Origin: Brassica napus
Taxonomy: Eukaryota > Streptophyta > Magnoliopsida > Brassicales > Brassicaceae
Direction: 5' to 3'
Assembly (NCBI RefSeq): GCF_020379485.1
Contig: NC_063446.1
Span: forward strand, 10,153,597 to 10,217,596
Length of the DNA: 64,000 nucleotides
This document shows positions 11,067 through 22,625 of this stretch, in pieces. Below the pieces are notes generated by a model that worked only from the letters and a program-made list of their open reading frames with translations, did not search any database and had not been told where the DNA came from. The position numbers and the translations under genes are program-made. Each line of letters begins with the position of its first letter. The first letter of the stretch is position 1.

Positions 11067-13217
11067 TCAACCGCTCAGCAACTAGAACTCTTGCTTACAA
11101 GACCCCTTACGAGATGTTCAAAGGGAGCAGACCAAACGTGTCGCATCTAAGAGTATTTGGTTGTATTGGGTACGCAAGAACAGAAGCTCCTCACAGGAAG
11201 AAGCTTGATGATAGATCACATGCTCTAGTACACCTTGGAACTGAACCAGGTACCAAAGCTAACCGTCTGTATGATCCCACAAGCAAGAGAATTCACGTGA
11301 GTCGAGACGTAGTGTTTATGGAGGAAGAAGGCTGGAACTGGAAAGACAGCGTTGAGAAAGACAGTACGGGCTCATTCAGCATCAAGATTGGAGAATTTGG
11401 AAACAGAGGACTTCGGGAAGTCGAGCTTGATGAAGGCTCTATGGAAGACAACAATACGTCACTGGTTAGAATGGAACAAGGAAGCAAAGAAACAAGTGAT
11501 AATGATGATAAAGCAGTTGACAACGAGATAGTAGAGATATCTGATGGAGAAGAGGAGGCACATGAGGAATCTGATCTGAGACGTTCAACAAGAGTAAAGA
11601 AAACTCCAGAGTACTTGTCAGATTATATCTTGATGGCTGAGACAGAATGTGAATGGCTGTTGATGGCAATAAACGAGGAGCCGTGGAATTACTCAGAGGC
11701 TAAAGGTATGAAGGTATGGGTAGATGCTTGTGAAGAAGAGATAGCATCCATCGAAAGGAATCACACCTGGCTTCTAGTTGATCTACCTGCAGGGGCAAAA
11801 GCCATTGGATTAAAATGGGTATTTAAGCTAAAGCGTAATCCGGATGGGAGTGTGAACAAGTACAAGGCAAGGCTGGTGGCAAAGGGATATGTACAGAGAC
11901 ATGGCGTTGATTACGACGAGGTGTTCACACCAGTTGCAAGAATCGAAACCATTCGTCTCATCATTGCATTGGCAGCATCACATGGCTGGGAAGTACATCA
12001 TCTCGATGTAAAGACCGCCTTTCTCCACGGAGATCTTAAAGAGGAGGTTTATGTAAAGCAGCCTGAGGGTTTTGAGGTCAAAGGGAGTGAAGAAAAGGTG
12101 TACAAGCTCTCTAAAGCCCTCTATGGACTTAAACAGGCTCCAAGAGCCTGGAACTACAAGCTAAACAAGATACTCCGAGAGCTGAACTTCACACGGTGCT
12201 CTAAAGAAGCTTCATTGTATCAACGAAAGAAGAACGAGGAGATTCTTATTGTAGCAGTATACGTGGATGATTTACTTGTTACTGGATCCGATGTTGCAAT
12301 GATAAGCGAGTTTAAGCAAGAGATGGCCTCTAAATTCGAGATGAGTGACTTGGGTAGGCTCACCTACTACTTGGGGATCGAGGTGGTACAGCACGAGGGA
12401 GGCATCACGTTGAGACAAGAGAGATATGCTTCACGGATTCTTGCTGAGACAGGTATGAACGACTGCAATCCCACACATGTACCGATGGATATGAATCTAA
12501 AGTTATCCAAAGCTACCGATGAGAAGGGTGTTGATGAGAAGAAATACATAAGAAGCATTGGATGCTTACGATATCTTATCCACACACGCCCTGACCTGTC
12601 ATACAGCATTGGAGTTCTTAGCAGGTATATGCTTGATCCTAAAGTCTCTCACGATGGAGTTTTGAAGCAGGTTCTGAGGTATTTGCGTGGAACCAGCACT
12701 TATGGACTCACTTACACGCGCGCTGATACTGTAAGATTGCTAGGATACAGTGACAGTTCTCTCACCGTCGATGATGATGATGGTAGAAGCGTAACGGGAC
12801 ACATATTCTACCTCAACGACAGTCCTATCACCTGGTGTTCTCAGAAGCAAGAAAGCGTGGCACTATCATCTTGCGAGGCTGAGTTCATGGCAGCCACTGA
12901 AGCTGCCAAACAGGCCATATGGCTTTAAGAACTTCTGAGCGAGATCACTGGAGGAGAATGTGAGGCAGTAACCATCCGAGTTGATAATAAGTCCGCTATC
13001 TCTCTTACGAAAAACCCTGTTTTCCATGGCCGCTCTAAACATATTCACCGAAGATATCATTTCATAAGGGAGTGTGTCGAGAATGGTCAAGTGGAGGTGG
13101 AGCACGTTTCAGGAAGCATGCAGAAAGCGGATATCTTGACTAAAGGACTCGGGAAGATCAGATTCACAGAAATGAGAGAACTTATTGGAGTTGTAGATGC
13201 AGCACAGGTTCACTTCA

Positions 13218-13233
13218 AGCTTAAGGGGGAGTA
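13218..13233 (+). promoter_or_regulatory. copia polypurine tract
   Basis: AAGCTTAAGGGGGAGTA directly precedes the right LTR. The purine run is the expected plus-strand priming site. Confidence 0.8.
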
Positions 13234-13540
13234 TGTTGGAGTAAGCATGAAGTTAACAAGACAAGGAGAATGACGTGTGGAGCAAGCTAAACATAGTCCT
13301 AATCTATTTGAGTTTGAGATAAGGATAAAGATGTTTTAGGAGTTATCTATAAGCATGATAATAGGATCTATGTTTAGTTATATAAATACATCCATCGAGT
13401 TATGATGAGATTGTATGAGTTTGAGGGATTAAAGGTTTTGAGTAAGTTTTACCTTTGAGGTTAATATAAGAGAGTTATTCTTATTCTTATTCTTCATTCA
13501 CATACACAATCCATAAGCAATCTAACGTAGAGTTTCAACA
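13234..13540 (+). repeat. copia 3' LTR
   Basis: Same length as the left copy with two adjacent substitutions. It contains the TATATAAATA motif at 13379-13388, pointing rightward into the 3' end of the uclacyanin gene on the opposite strand. Confidence 0.95.
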
Positions 13541-13560
13541 AAATGTGTCTGCTTAAACAC

Positions 13561-14492
13561 TTAGAACAGATGAATCATCATAGCAAGCATGAATCCGAAT
13601 CCCAAAACAAGGCTTTTCGCGGAGGAGTCACCGGGAGAAGCTCCTGCTCCATCAATATTATCCGTCGTGCCCGTAGCACTAGAAGGGAAGCTCCCGACGG
13701 TTTTGGTGGTGGTACTGCTCGAGCTACCAGGTGAACCTGGAAACAAAGGCAGAGAAGTAGCCGCTGGAGAAAGTGCCGGTGACTGTGCCGGCAAAAGAGG
13801 GAGAGAGGAGGAAGGAAGGGGAGTTGAAGGAGAAGGAGAGAGGACAGGGACGGGGTTAAGAGGCAACAAAGGTTGTATAGGTAAAGCAGAAGAAGGTGAC
13901 GGTGCATTTAACGGTGGGACAGAGTTTGGAAGCGGTGCGGTTGGTGCTGCGTTTGCGGCTGGGACAACGTTTACTTCTAGTTTCATCCCTTGTGTACAGT
14001 GTCCCGGCATGCCACAAATGAAGTACCTAAACAAAAGTGATCAAGAATTATAAATACTTGTATATAAATCATCATATCATATAGGTCTTGCTTTGTATGT
14101 GAACCTTTTTCCAGGAGTGGTGAGAGGAACAATGGAGTTTCCATTAGCAAACGTTATAAGCGGTTTAACCGCTTGGCAGCTATCGTATTCTGGTTTTGTG
14201 ACTTCAACGACATCGTGGAATGCAGAAGGGTAAGCGAAAACTGTTTGGAGAAAGAACATTGGTTTTGTTTTAGTCTATTATATGTTGAATCAATGTTTAA
14301 TGTAAGAAGATGTGTGAACACATTACCAAGATTGTCTCCAACAACAAATGTTTGTCCTGCAGCCCAAGTTTTAAGATTAGCTCCTACGGTCCAACCTCTA
14401 GGACCACCAATGGTATGATCTGTAGCTACTGCTAGACCGATGAATGTAGTTGCGAGGACTGAGATAATGATCAGCATTTCTCTGGATGCCAT
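13561..14492 (-). CDS. UCC1: uclacyanin-type phytocyanin, GPI-anchored
   Basis: Blue-copper cell-surface protein related to Arabidopsis UCC1 (At2g32300 from memory). Minus-strand exons are 14492-14327, 14240-14105 and 14026-13561, giving 255 aa. A signal peptide ([18 protein letters not shown]) is followed by the plastocyanin-like domain ([26 protein letters not shown]). The type-1 copper ligands are all present: His in FHDV, then Cys, His and Met in [14 protein letters not shown]. This Met-ligand set separates uclacyanins from stellacyanins. A long Pro/Ser/Ala/Leu-rich linker (arabinogalactan-like glycosylation likely) leads to a hydrophobic C-terminus ([17 protein letters not shown]) suited to GPI anchoring. 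The stop codon is only 20 bp from the right LTR of the copia element, so the native 3' UTR must be split. Confidence 0.93.
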
Positions 14493-15231
14493 TCTCTTCT
14501 TCTTTTGTGAGGGGATTTCAACACAGAGATTTGAAAGATTAGATCAAAGAGATGATGATGGTGTTTGGTGCTTCACATTTGGTGTCAAGTGTGTCTATAT
14601 GTAGTGGTTTACATAGAAGAAATGATTTGAGAAAATTTTTTTTTGTGAGAAGAGTTGGTAAATAACTAAACTTGTGTTTGTATCTGTTGAGAGTTAGTAT
14701 CTATGTTGGATCAAGTAAAGAACCAATAATAAATCAAGAAAGCTTGTGTTTCACCTAATCCATTAGACAAATGTAATAAATTTTGATGGTTTTGAAAAAA
14801 AATATATATTTTGGGGTAATTTCATATATCTCATAAAACCCAATCCGAAAAAGAACAAAACTCAAACCAAAAATTAAAATATTCCTAGTACCAAAAACTC
14901 GAACATGTACCCAAATGTCCATCCCTAGGTGCTACATTTGTCCAGAGAAAAACATTTTAGTTGACTTGCACCTAAAGCAAGTGCATGTACTGCATTTTAA
15001 GTTCACAAAACAGGTAATGTTTATATTATTCCAGTAGTCTATAAAAGTTACACATCTTTCTGTATATTAGAGAGTCAGCCTCTCTCTCTCTCTCTCTCTC
15101 TCTCTCTATTTCTCTGTAATAGAAGTTACAAGTTATAAAGTACAAAAGAAAGCGTACTTTGTATGTGCTTGTTGTTCAAAACTTGTTTCAAAAACCTCAG
15201 CAAAGAAACAAGAAAACCTGTGGCATTCTTC
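14493..15231. other. intergenic between UCC1 and EXS genes
   Basis: Promoter of UCC1 (reading leftward) and 3' UTR of the EXS gene. No coding exon seen. A CT/GA microsatellite lies at 15080-15107. Confidence 0.6.
15080..15107. repeat. (CT)n microsatellite
   Basis: About 14 uninterrupted CT units. On the minus strand this is a GA tract roughly 600 bp upstream of the UCC1 start, a class of motif bound by GAGA-type factors in plants. No regulatory role can be shown here. Confidence 0.85.
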
Positions 15232-17647
15232 TTATACACCGAGGCTGTGACTATGTGCGAGTAACTTCTCCTGTTCGCCACCGTTATCGTTTTGGAGTGA
15301 AACAGGATTCGTCTGATGAGAAGTAGTACGCTTGGGGTTGTTGATCTTGTACCACACGTTCTCTATACGGAAAAACGCCCACTGGAACCGTCTGTAAATC
15401 TCCAGAAGAGTGATGATGAAGACCGTGATGTAGTTGTTACGGAGATGAGCTGATAGCTTGTACGTCCATGTCCACCTTAGTACTAGATTGCTTCCAATCA
15501 CCCAAACATACACCTGCCAAGTTCACACTATTTAGCTAGTTTTAAGCATCAAGCAGTGTTTGGTTGGACAGAAGAAACTTTTAGTTTTACCCAACGGCGT
15601 CCATAAAGAAGATGAGAGCAAAGATTTGGTTTGGTGAATTTGAAAATCCGAGTGAAGACACTACAAAGGCAAGTAAAGTGTTATGAGATCTTAAGCATGA
15701 ATCCAAGAACTCTGTTATTATATATACGCAAGTGTTACCTTAGATCCCAATCGCGTAAAACATCCCAAAAGAAGGAGAAGAAAGTGTTGGCTAGGCCAGA
15801 GAGGATCCAAGCAGGCTGAATGGAGTAAGTCCATGTATCCTGATCGATAAAATACTTGAGTGCTGATAGAAAGATGACTGGCACTGCCGTTAAATACTTC
15901 CCAGCTGAAACCAAAAAATAGACAGGGCACATGAGGTATTACAAATCAGTTTTTTTTATTTTTAATTACAAGTGTCACTACTACCATTCCAGATGTTTGC
16001 AATGTCTTTGCTATCTTTGTACTGACGAATGCATTGGAACAGACGGAAAAGATAAGGTAGAACAAGAACTAAGGGGATTACAGCCGAATGACTCCCACAA
16101 ACAGAATCTGCTTCAAACCATGCAACAGTAGCTACCTACAATGACACTAATTAGATTCACTGCCTATGTGATGGATAGCTTAGTACTATGGAAGAGTATA
16201 GATAACTCACTGACCTGTCTATGGACCATACGACATACAGAACGCTCCAAATCGGACAGAACCTGCGCATAAACTTTGTTCTTGTTCAGAAACTGGATTC
16301 AAAGCATCATAGAGATTATAAAAAAGTTTGTGTTACCTTTGACAAAGAAGTAAGGATATCAGCTAGGAAGAAGTCTGAAAACGAAACCGTCTGTTTTGTG
16401 ACGACACCAAGTGAAAAGTTAGCAACATTTAACAAGAAAAAAAAACAAAATGTATTCATGTACCTTAACAGGGAAGAGAATGCGCCAAAAAGTCCATAGC
16501 AAGTAGTAACGAGAGGACATGTAGAAGATATCGAAAGGGATGATGAGAATGATCACAGCAGAGAGATACAAAACAATCTGGAAAACATCAGAAAAAAAAT
16601 GTCAAAACTCTATGAAACAAAATGAATCAAAAAAGATGTCTAAAAATAAGAGAAGATGCATCTATTACACTGGTTGAGAAGCAGCCAAGGACACATCTCC
16701 ATGCGAGTATAGGTACAGATAGGCAGTCATGCTAGTCAATATTATCGTCGTCATCCACCTAGCACACTGTGACACCCTCAGATTTTTTAGAAATTCATTG
16801 ATAAAGATGGTCTTAACTAAGAAATGTTATTATACCTTCCATATCTCTTTGTGACTAAGATGATCTGGTCCTAGATAAAATATTGCTGCGTAATCGACTC
16901 CAGTTCGAGAAAACACCCACAGATTCACACCCCAGAGCCAAACCATCATTGTCTGAAAGTCATAGAATAATATTAGAGGAATGAAACACAAGTTTAAGGG
17001 TTTTGACTTTACTGATAAGAAAAAAAGACTTACAATGAGAAGGAGAGGATTGTAATACAGAAAGGTCTCATAGAAGAACAGTTCTCTTGTGTCTAATCCC
17101 ATTTTCATTACAGATTCCCATCCAATCTGCAAGTTGATATAATGATGACAAGAGTCAAAACTCAAAACTATGGATGCAAATCAAAAGCTCAGATCATTTT
17201 TTTACAAGAAAGCTAAATTCAAAATCTCCAACCTTTCCACAAACATAAAGACCACCGACATACAAAGCAACCTGAAGAATCAAAGGTTTAAAATCTCAAA
17301 TTAGTCCATTAGACTTACACAGAAAAGGAAAAAGCCAAGCAAGAGAGCTCCTTTCTGTGCATCACTGAAACATGCTACAAAATCAAAACTCTACTTGAGG
17401 AAAAAGAACCTTGAGGCTGCTAAGGATTAAAGGGCTTCGCAGTTTGGCAATTGTACCTAGTTGCATACTTGAGTTCTTCAAGTCATTCTCTCCTGTCAAA
17501 ACCTTATTCTCAGTCACACCATCTTACAGTTGAAATCAGCAAGTTCAGAGCTAGTGGCTTACCTTCAAGATTAGCGATGATGAGCCTACTTCCAGATTTG
17601 CGCAGGTGAGGATTGTTCACAGGCACAGAAAAGACACCTCCAAACAT
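15232..17647 (-). CDS. EXS-domain membrane protein (ERD1/XPR1/SYG1 family)
   Basis: Polytopic protein of the EXS family, matching Arabidopsis At2g32295 as remembered. Related XPR1/PHO1 proteins export phosphate, but this branch lacks the N-terminal SPX sensor, so its substrate is inferred only. Thirteen minus-strand exons: 17647-17563, 17492-17410, 17271-17233, 17126-17034, 16952-16836, 16766-16671, 16577-16464, 16390-16337, 16262-16215, 16135-15985, 15904-15739, 15660-15591 and 15513-15232. Phases close throughout to give 465 aa. Hydrophobic segments include LKVALYVGGLYV, TMMVWLWGVNLWVF, IVLYLSAVIILIIPFDIFYM and AVIPLVLVLPYLFRL. The EXS core is recognised by ADILTSLSK, CGSHSAVIPLVLVLPYLFRL and RRFQWAFFRIENVW. 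The start MFGGVFSVPVN is the first ATG that opens this frame. The 5' leader extends past 17700. Confidence 0.9.
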
Positions 17648-19196
17648 AGATTCCAAAAGCAAAACCTTCAATATACAAAAAAAAAATCATCTATGACCAA
17701 ATCGCAAACAAATGACATAGCAAAACCTAATCTCAGGAAGAAAGTCCCCTAAATACAGTATAAATAGCCATGAAAGTGAATCACTTTCTCAAAGAAGATG
17801 ACAAATAGTTACCTTCCAAAAAGTAGGAAACTTTCACCGAGTGCTAAAACCCCCCTTGAAGAAGGCCACTTTCCAAAGAAGAAGAAGACAAATCAAACCT
17901 TTCCAAAAGAGGAAACTTTTCACCAATTTGCTTCCTACCCTGAAGAGAAGAAGGAGCCACACTGCAGTGAACACAATTGTATCCAGATTTATGTTAATCC
18001 TAATAGGGTTCACCAAAAGAAAACATAAAATCGATATTTTTCAATTCTGAAACAACTAAAAAAAAAAAGATTCAATTTTTGAATAAAAAAGGGTAAAGAT
18101 TCAATATGAATCACAAAAAAAAAGTCGATGCCTTTTAAAAGTGGATGAGAGACAGACGACTAAGACCTGAGAATTAAAACCCTCTTTGTATTCTAGCAGT
18201 CGCATTACCAAAGCCTCTTTACTTCATAACATTGCATTGGGTTTTGAGCTTAAACTTATGTTGTAAGAATTAATGAAGACTTTAAACGCAAACCCAGAAA
18301 ATGAAGAAGTAATCAACCCTTGTTTTTAATTATACTACTAGTATTGGATATCTCCCCCCCACCCCCCAAGAGAGAGACACGACTTTAAAGAATAAAACGT
18401 TATTTATGATTGATGACAACAATGAAGACTCTAGAAATAATCAATGACAGCGAGATTAACATAACAAAAAGCAATGTCTTTAGCAATTCACCTATGTCAG
18501 GTGTAAAACCTCCAAATAGATTACGCTTTAGAGTTTATTTTGTATAAATGTCGCATATTCTTAAGGAAAATAACCCGGAAGTTGATAATTTTAAATACAG
18601 TCTGTATGTAATGTACTCTCTATATAAATATATGAGATATTTTACTTCTATAAAAATCTTAATTTTAGAAACATATTTCATCCGAAAAATATTTTTTAGA
18701 GTATTCACGTATATTAATGTCTACAAATAAATTTACTGTTTATATAATACATTTTTAATAATTATCAACTAATTATATTTATTCAACTCAAACATTCTTA
18801 TTTAATATTTTTTTAATATACAAAATCTATTTTTGTCGAACAATTTTTTTTAGAAATTTTATTTTCGAAAAAGAAGAAAGTATGACACAAACCTCAATAT
18901 TTCATTTTTTGGTCACTAATTTTTTTAATTAAGCTGAACATATTATAGTCATTTCTCACTTAGGTAGTTTATGTTGTGTGTGCTTTTCTTAATTAGATGA
19001 AAACTAAATGCCACGAAATTTAATAGACTAAAAAAATATATGTTCTTCATAGATTTAACGAAATTTTCTGCTGTTTATTTTTTGTACGACCATGTTTTGA
19101 TTAGATAAAGAGATTGTGTTTAACAAACATCACTATAGTCGAGAGATTATAGACAAAAACTTTTGATAAGAATTTTATTTACCAAATAGTAGTATA
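17648..19196. other. intergenic, EXS 5' region and AT-rich DNA
   Basis: EXS promoter/5' UTR up to about 18400, including a C-rich run near 18352-18367, then AT-rich DNA to the Helitron end. No gene seen. Short open frames at 17798-18050 lie in the likely 5' leader and have no recognisable content. Confidence 0.5.
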
Positions 19197-19473
19197 CTAG
19201 GATAAGATCCGCGTCTTGCGCGGAATTAAGTTATTATTTTTATTATATTTTGTAGAATGAAACAATAGTTTAGCTTCATTTGGATTAGGGGTGTTCAATC
19301 CAGATATCGGGTTGGTTTCGATTCGGTTCGGTTTTTTTCGGTATTTTGGTTAGTAAAATATAACTACTATTCTAAATCCATATTTACTTTGACTTTCGTC
19401 TTTCACATACTTTTGAAAGATTTCAACTGGACAACTAAATTGATCAGTCAATCTTGTTGCTTTAAATCATTAG

Positions 19474-19500
<27 letters not shown>
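19474..19500. repeat. (TA)n microsatellite
   Basis: About 27 bp of uninterrupted TA inside Helitron A. Similar short TA runs recur at about 20203-20226 and 20942-20960, in the corresponding place of the next internal copies. Confidence 0.9.
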
Positions 19501-19504
<4 letters not shown>

Positions 19505-19589
19505 TAGTTTGAATATTTATTAAATAAAAATTCATATGCGTTATATTTTATGATCATTTGTAACTTATTATAACAAAAAAAATAATCTA

Positions 19590-19643
19590 TTGATCACAAA
19601 ATTTTCAAAGTGAGAATTGATCACAAAATTTTCAAAGTGAGAA
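19590..19643. repeat. 27-bp tandem duplication in Helitron A
   Basis: The block TTGATCACAAAATTTTCAAA plus GTGAGAA occurs twice in succession. The second internal copy of the same region near 20360 has only one, so the duplication is recent relative to the 740-bp duplication. Confidence 0.8.
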
Positions 19644-21513
19644 TCTTCAAATTTCTAATAATATATAGACGTTTTGAAAAATTCAAAATATAACATATAA
19701 GAAAAAATATAAATGTTTTTATTATATATTTAATGTGATTTTTAATATCTTTTAATAATATAAAATTAAAAAAAGAACTAAAATACCAAAATTGTTATCA
19801 AATATTTATTATTCATAATAATTAATTTTCAAATATACGTTAATCATATTAGGTAATTTCGTAGCTTCTAATTAAGGAAAGTGCGAAAACAATATTTGGT
19901 AGATTATTTATCAATTCGAATATTCGATAGTTAGTTTAATAAAAAATATAATGTAAGTTAAGATGGACCAACCTATTTTTGTAAGAATAATATATTTTAT
20001 ATAGTCATTTATTAAATGAGAATTTATAATCATACACTTCTATGATCATTCATATCGTTTTATAACTGAATATTTAAATCATCGATAACAAAATTTTTAA
20101 TGTGAAATCTTTAATAAGTTTATAATTTATAAATGTTTTTGAAAATTCATTGAAAGTTTTAATATTAAAATATTTATGTAATCTTATGGTATATAGTTTA
20201 ATCTATATATATATATATATATATATGTTTTATTATTAAATGATATTTTTTACTCATATGGTTTTAAAATCATATGTATCTTCTTATAATATTAAATAAA
20301 AGTTCATATTAATACAATTTTATGATCATTTGTAACTTATTATGACAAAAAAAATAATCTATTGATCACAAAATTTTAAGAGTGGTGATCTTCAAATTTC
20401 TAATAATTTATAGACGTTTTGAAAAATTCAAAATATAACATATAAAAAAATATAAATGTTTTTTATTATATATTTAATGTGATTTTTAATATCTTTTAAT
20501 AATATAAAAATTTTAAAAAGAACTAAGATATAAAAATTGTTATCAAATATTTATTATTCATAATAATTAATTTTCACATATATATTAATCATATTAGGTA
20601 ATTTCGTAGCTTTTATTTAAGGAAAGTGCAAAACATTTTTTGGTACGTTATTTATCAATTCGATAGTTAGTTTAATAAAAAGTGTAATATAAGTTAAGAT
20701 GGACCAACCTATTTTTCTAAGAATAGTATATTTTATATAGTTATTTATTAAATAAGAATTTATAATCATACGGTTCTATGATCATTCATATCATTTTATA
20801 ACAAAATATTTAAATCATCGATAACAAAATTTTCAATCTGAAATCTTTAATAAGTTTATAATTTATAAATGTTCTTGAAAATTCATTGAAACTTTTAATA
20901 TTAAAATATTTATGTAATCCTATGGTATATAGTGTTTAATCTATATATATATATATATATTTATTTTATTATTAAATGATATTTTTTACTCATATGGTTT
21001 TAAAATCATGTGTATCTTCTTATAATAAAAATGTTAAACCATTGATCATTAATTTTTAACATAATAATTTTAATAGTTTTAGTCATTTATTGTCGTTTTT
21101 AAAAATTCAAAATATAACATATACGAAAAAATCTAAATTTTACTTTTATAGCTAATTTGATTGTTTAATTTATTTTAATAATATAAAATTAAACAAAAAA
21201 TGATGGAGGAGATATAAATTGTTATCAAATCTTTATTATTAAAATCATTAATTGTCATATATATATTAGTCATTTATGGTAATTCCGTAGGTTTGATTTA
21301 AGGAAAAAAAAAACATATCATATCATTATATCATATAGTTTGACCAACTTATGTATCTAACAACATATAAAAATCGAATGTGGACCTACTTATTTTTCAA
21401 TTGAATGTAATTGACTACCTAATTGAGTGCCACCTATGCATTGGGGTCTATTTTAATTAATACAAAATTAAGGTTACATCTTTTCAAATGTTCCTCAATT
21501 AATGTATAGGGGA

Positions 21514-22625
21514 TTAGCGTAACATTTATTATATTAATTTGTTAGTTCTAAAAATAGAGAAATGCTGTGCATTTCAATATGTATTTTATATCTAATATAT
21601 TAAGATACACGTATTTTTCTTGAAACTTTGGTTTTGTGAGATTGTGTAAGCGTTTAAGTTAAGAGTTTATTTATTTTATGTAAATTTGCCTTTAAGCAAA
21701 TCCAATTTGAAAGATTCGGACATGGAAAAAGGATAAGTCAACGGCAACACCAAGATTTGTTGGTCCACGGAAAAGGATCTTTTTAGTATTAGTTTGTTAA
21801 TGTACAAAAAAATACAGATGACTCGACTGAAATGATTTACCATAGTGGTCAAGAACAAATGTCAAAACTAATACTCTAGGCCCAAAAAAAAAAAAAAAAA
21901 AAAAAAACTCTAGGCCCTAAGATTTCAGTGTTTGATGGATACGTTTCTCTGTATTTCCTTCATTTTTATTTGTTTCTACTTCTTGTTCATTTTCATTTTT
22001 TGACCATACAACAAAATTTCAAATGTCTTATTGCAGTAAGAATGTATCTACAGTTGTATACCCTCTTGGCCTCTTCATTCGATGGACTAGGCGACTAGCT
22101 GTATGCTTTCTAACATGAGAAATCTAGTGTGTAGACAAGTAGACCGCAGTGCATTGCCTCCGATAAATGAGTGAGTCATCTTGTCTTTTGAGATAAAACC
22201 GCGACATAAAATTGTCTCGGTGTTGAAAGCCTTCAAGCAGAAAAAAATTGTCTCGGTGAGTTTGAGATGGATGCTTCTGCTCAGCCATCTTATTTTGTAT
22301 TTACATGTTTCTGGATGTTCGTTTTAATTAGTCTACAAAAACAAAACTCAAGCCCAAGATTACCTACAATTACAAAGTTGTTTTGTTATATATCTTCCTA
22401 TTGTAACCAATGCTCACCATGTTATAGTTTCATAATTGAGACTATATGTATATATATACATTTGCTATCCAAATTCATTTCAGTTTTGCAGTTGAAAGTT
22501 TTTTTTTTATATTTGAAGGCTATAAAGAAGATTATGTTGGGACTGTTTTACCATGTCCACTTTGCGTCAAAATAGTAGAAAATTGGAATCCCCTACACAT
22601 CAAAGAGAATGAGCCTGCCTATCTA
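21514..22625. other. spacer between two head-to-head Helitrons
   Basis: AT-rich DNA with no recognisable gene. It includes a poly(A) insertion scar (21873-21917). Another TCCCCTACACATC sequence just left of Helitron B, near 22588, resembles a Helitron 5' end and may be a second terminus. Confidence 0.4.
21873..21917 (+). repeat. poly(A) tract with 11-bp direct flanks
   Basis: ACTCTAGGCCC occurs at 21873-21883 and again at 21907-21917, separated only by about 23 A residues. This is what remains when a target-primed retroposition event inserts little more than the tail. Slippage of a pre-existing A run would not duplicate the flank. Confidence 0.7.

Larger units (their letters stand above)
9025..13273 (+). 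pseudogene. copia gag-pol polyprotein, three lesions
   Basis: Domains in order: Gag (UBN2 type) from the ATG at 9025; zinc knuckle CYRCDKLGHYASDC near 9790; protease WYLDNGASNHM near 9990; GAG-pre-integrase WHARLG; integrase core (HGDLCGP, TDRGGEFTS, YSPQQNGVVERRN); reverse transcriptase with YVDDLLVTG near 12260; RNase H with SSCEAEFMA near 12870. Lesion 1: one base is missing at about 10403, where the protein shifts frame inside LGHINFDN. Lesion 2: an 83-bp tandem duplication at 10901-11066 shifts the frame again in integrase. Lesion 3: TAA at 12926-12928 follows AIWL, after which RNase H continues in frame (ELLSEI...) to 13273. It could only move with helper proteins supplied in trans. Confidence 0.93.
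8689..13540 (+). mobile_element. Ty1/copia LTR retrotransposon, young but defective
   Basis: Two 307-bp LTRs (TGTTGG...CAACA) bound a 4.85-kb element. I found only two substitutions between them, at the ATTGAAG/ATTTGAG position, so insertion is recent. The flanking five bases are AAATA on the left and AAATG on the right, consistent with a 5-bp target duplication carrying one change. A tRNA-iMet-type primer binding site follows the left LTR and a purine tract precedes the right LTR. The gag-protease-integrase-RT-RNase H order is that of copia. The coding region carries one frameshift, one 83-bp duplication and one nonsense codon. Confidence 0.96.
19197..21513 (-). mobile_element. non-autonomous Helitron A
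   Basis: On the minus strand it starts TCCCCTATACATTAATTGAGG after a host A (21514). It ends with a GC hairpin (CCGCGCAAGACGCGG) plus ATCTTATCCTAG, followed by host T (19196). Start with TC, end with a hairpin and CTAG, and insertion between A and T without target duplication are Helitron hallmarks. The 2.3-kb interior is AT-rich and non-coding. It holds two diverged copies of a segment of about 740 bp (roughly 19474-20200 and 20200-20960) that share blocks such as AAGTTAAGATGGACCAACC. Confidence 0.8.

Noticed and set aside
9225..12609. Several minus-strand frames over 75 codons inside the copia element
   Set aside because: They are antisense shadows of the gag-pol frame and have no domain content.
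13589..14053. Plus-strand 154-codon open frame
   Set aside because: It is antisense to uclacyanin exon 3. The length comes from the Pro/Ser-rich codons on the real strand.
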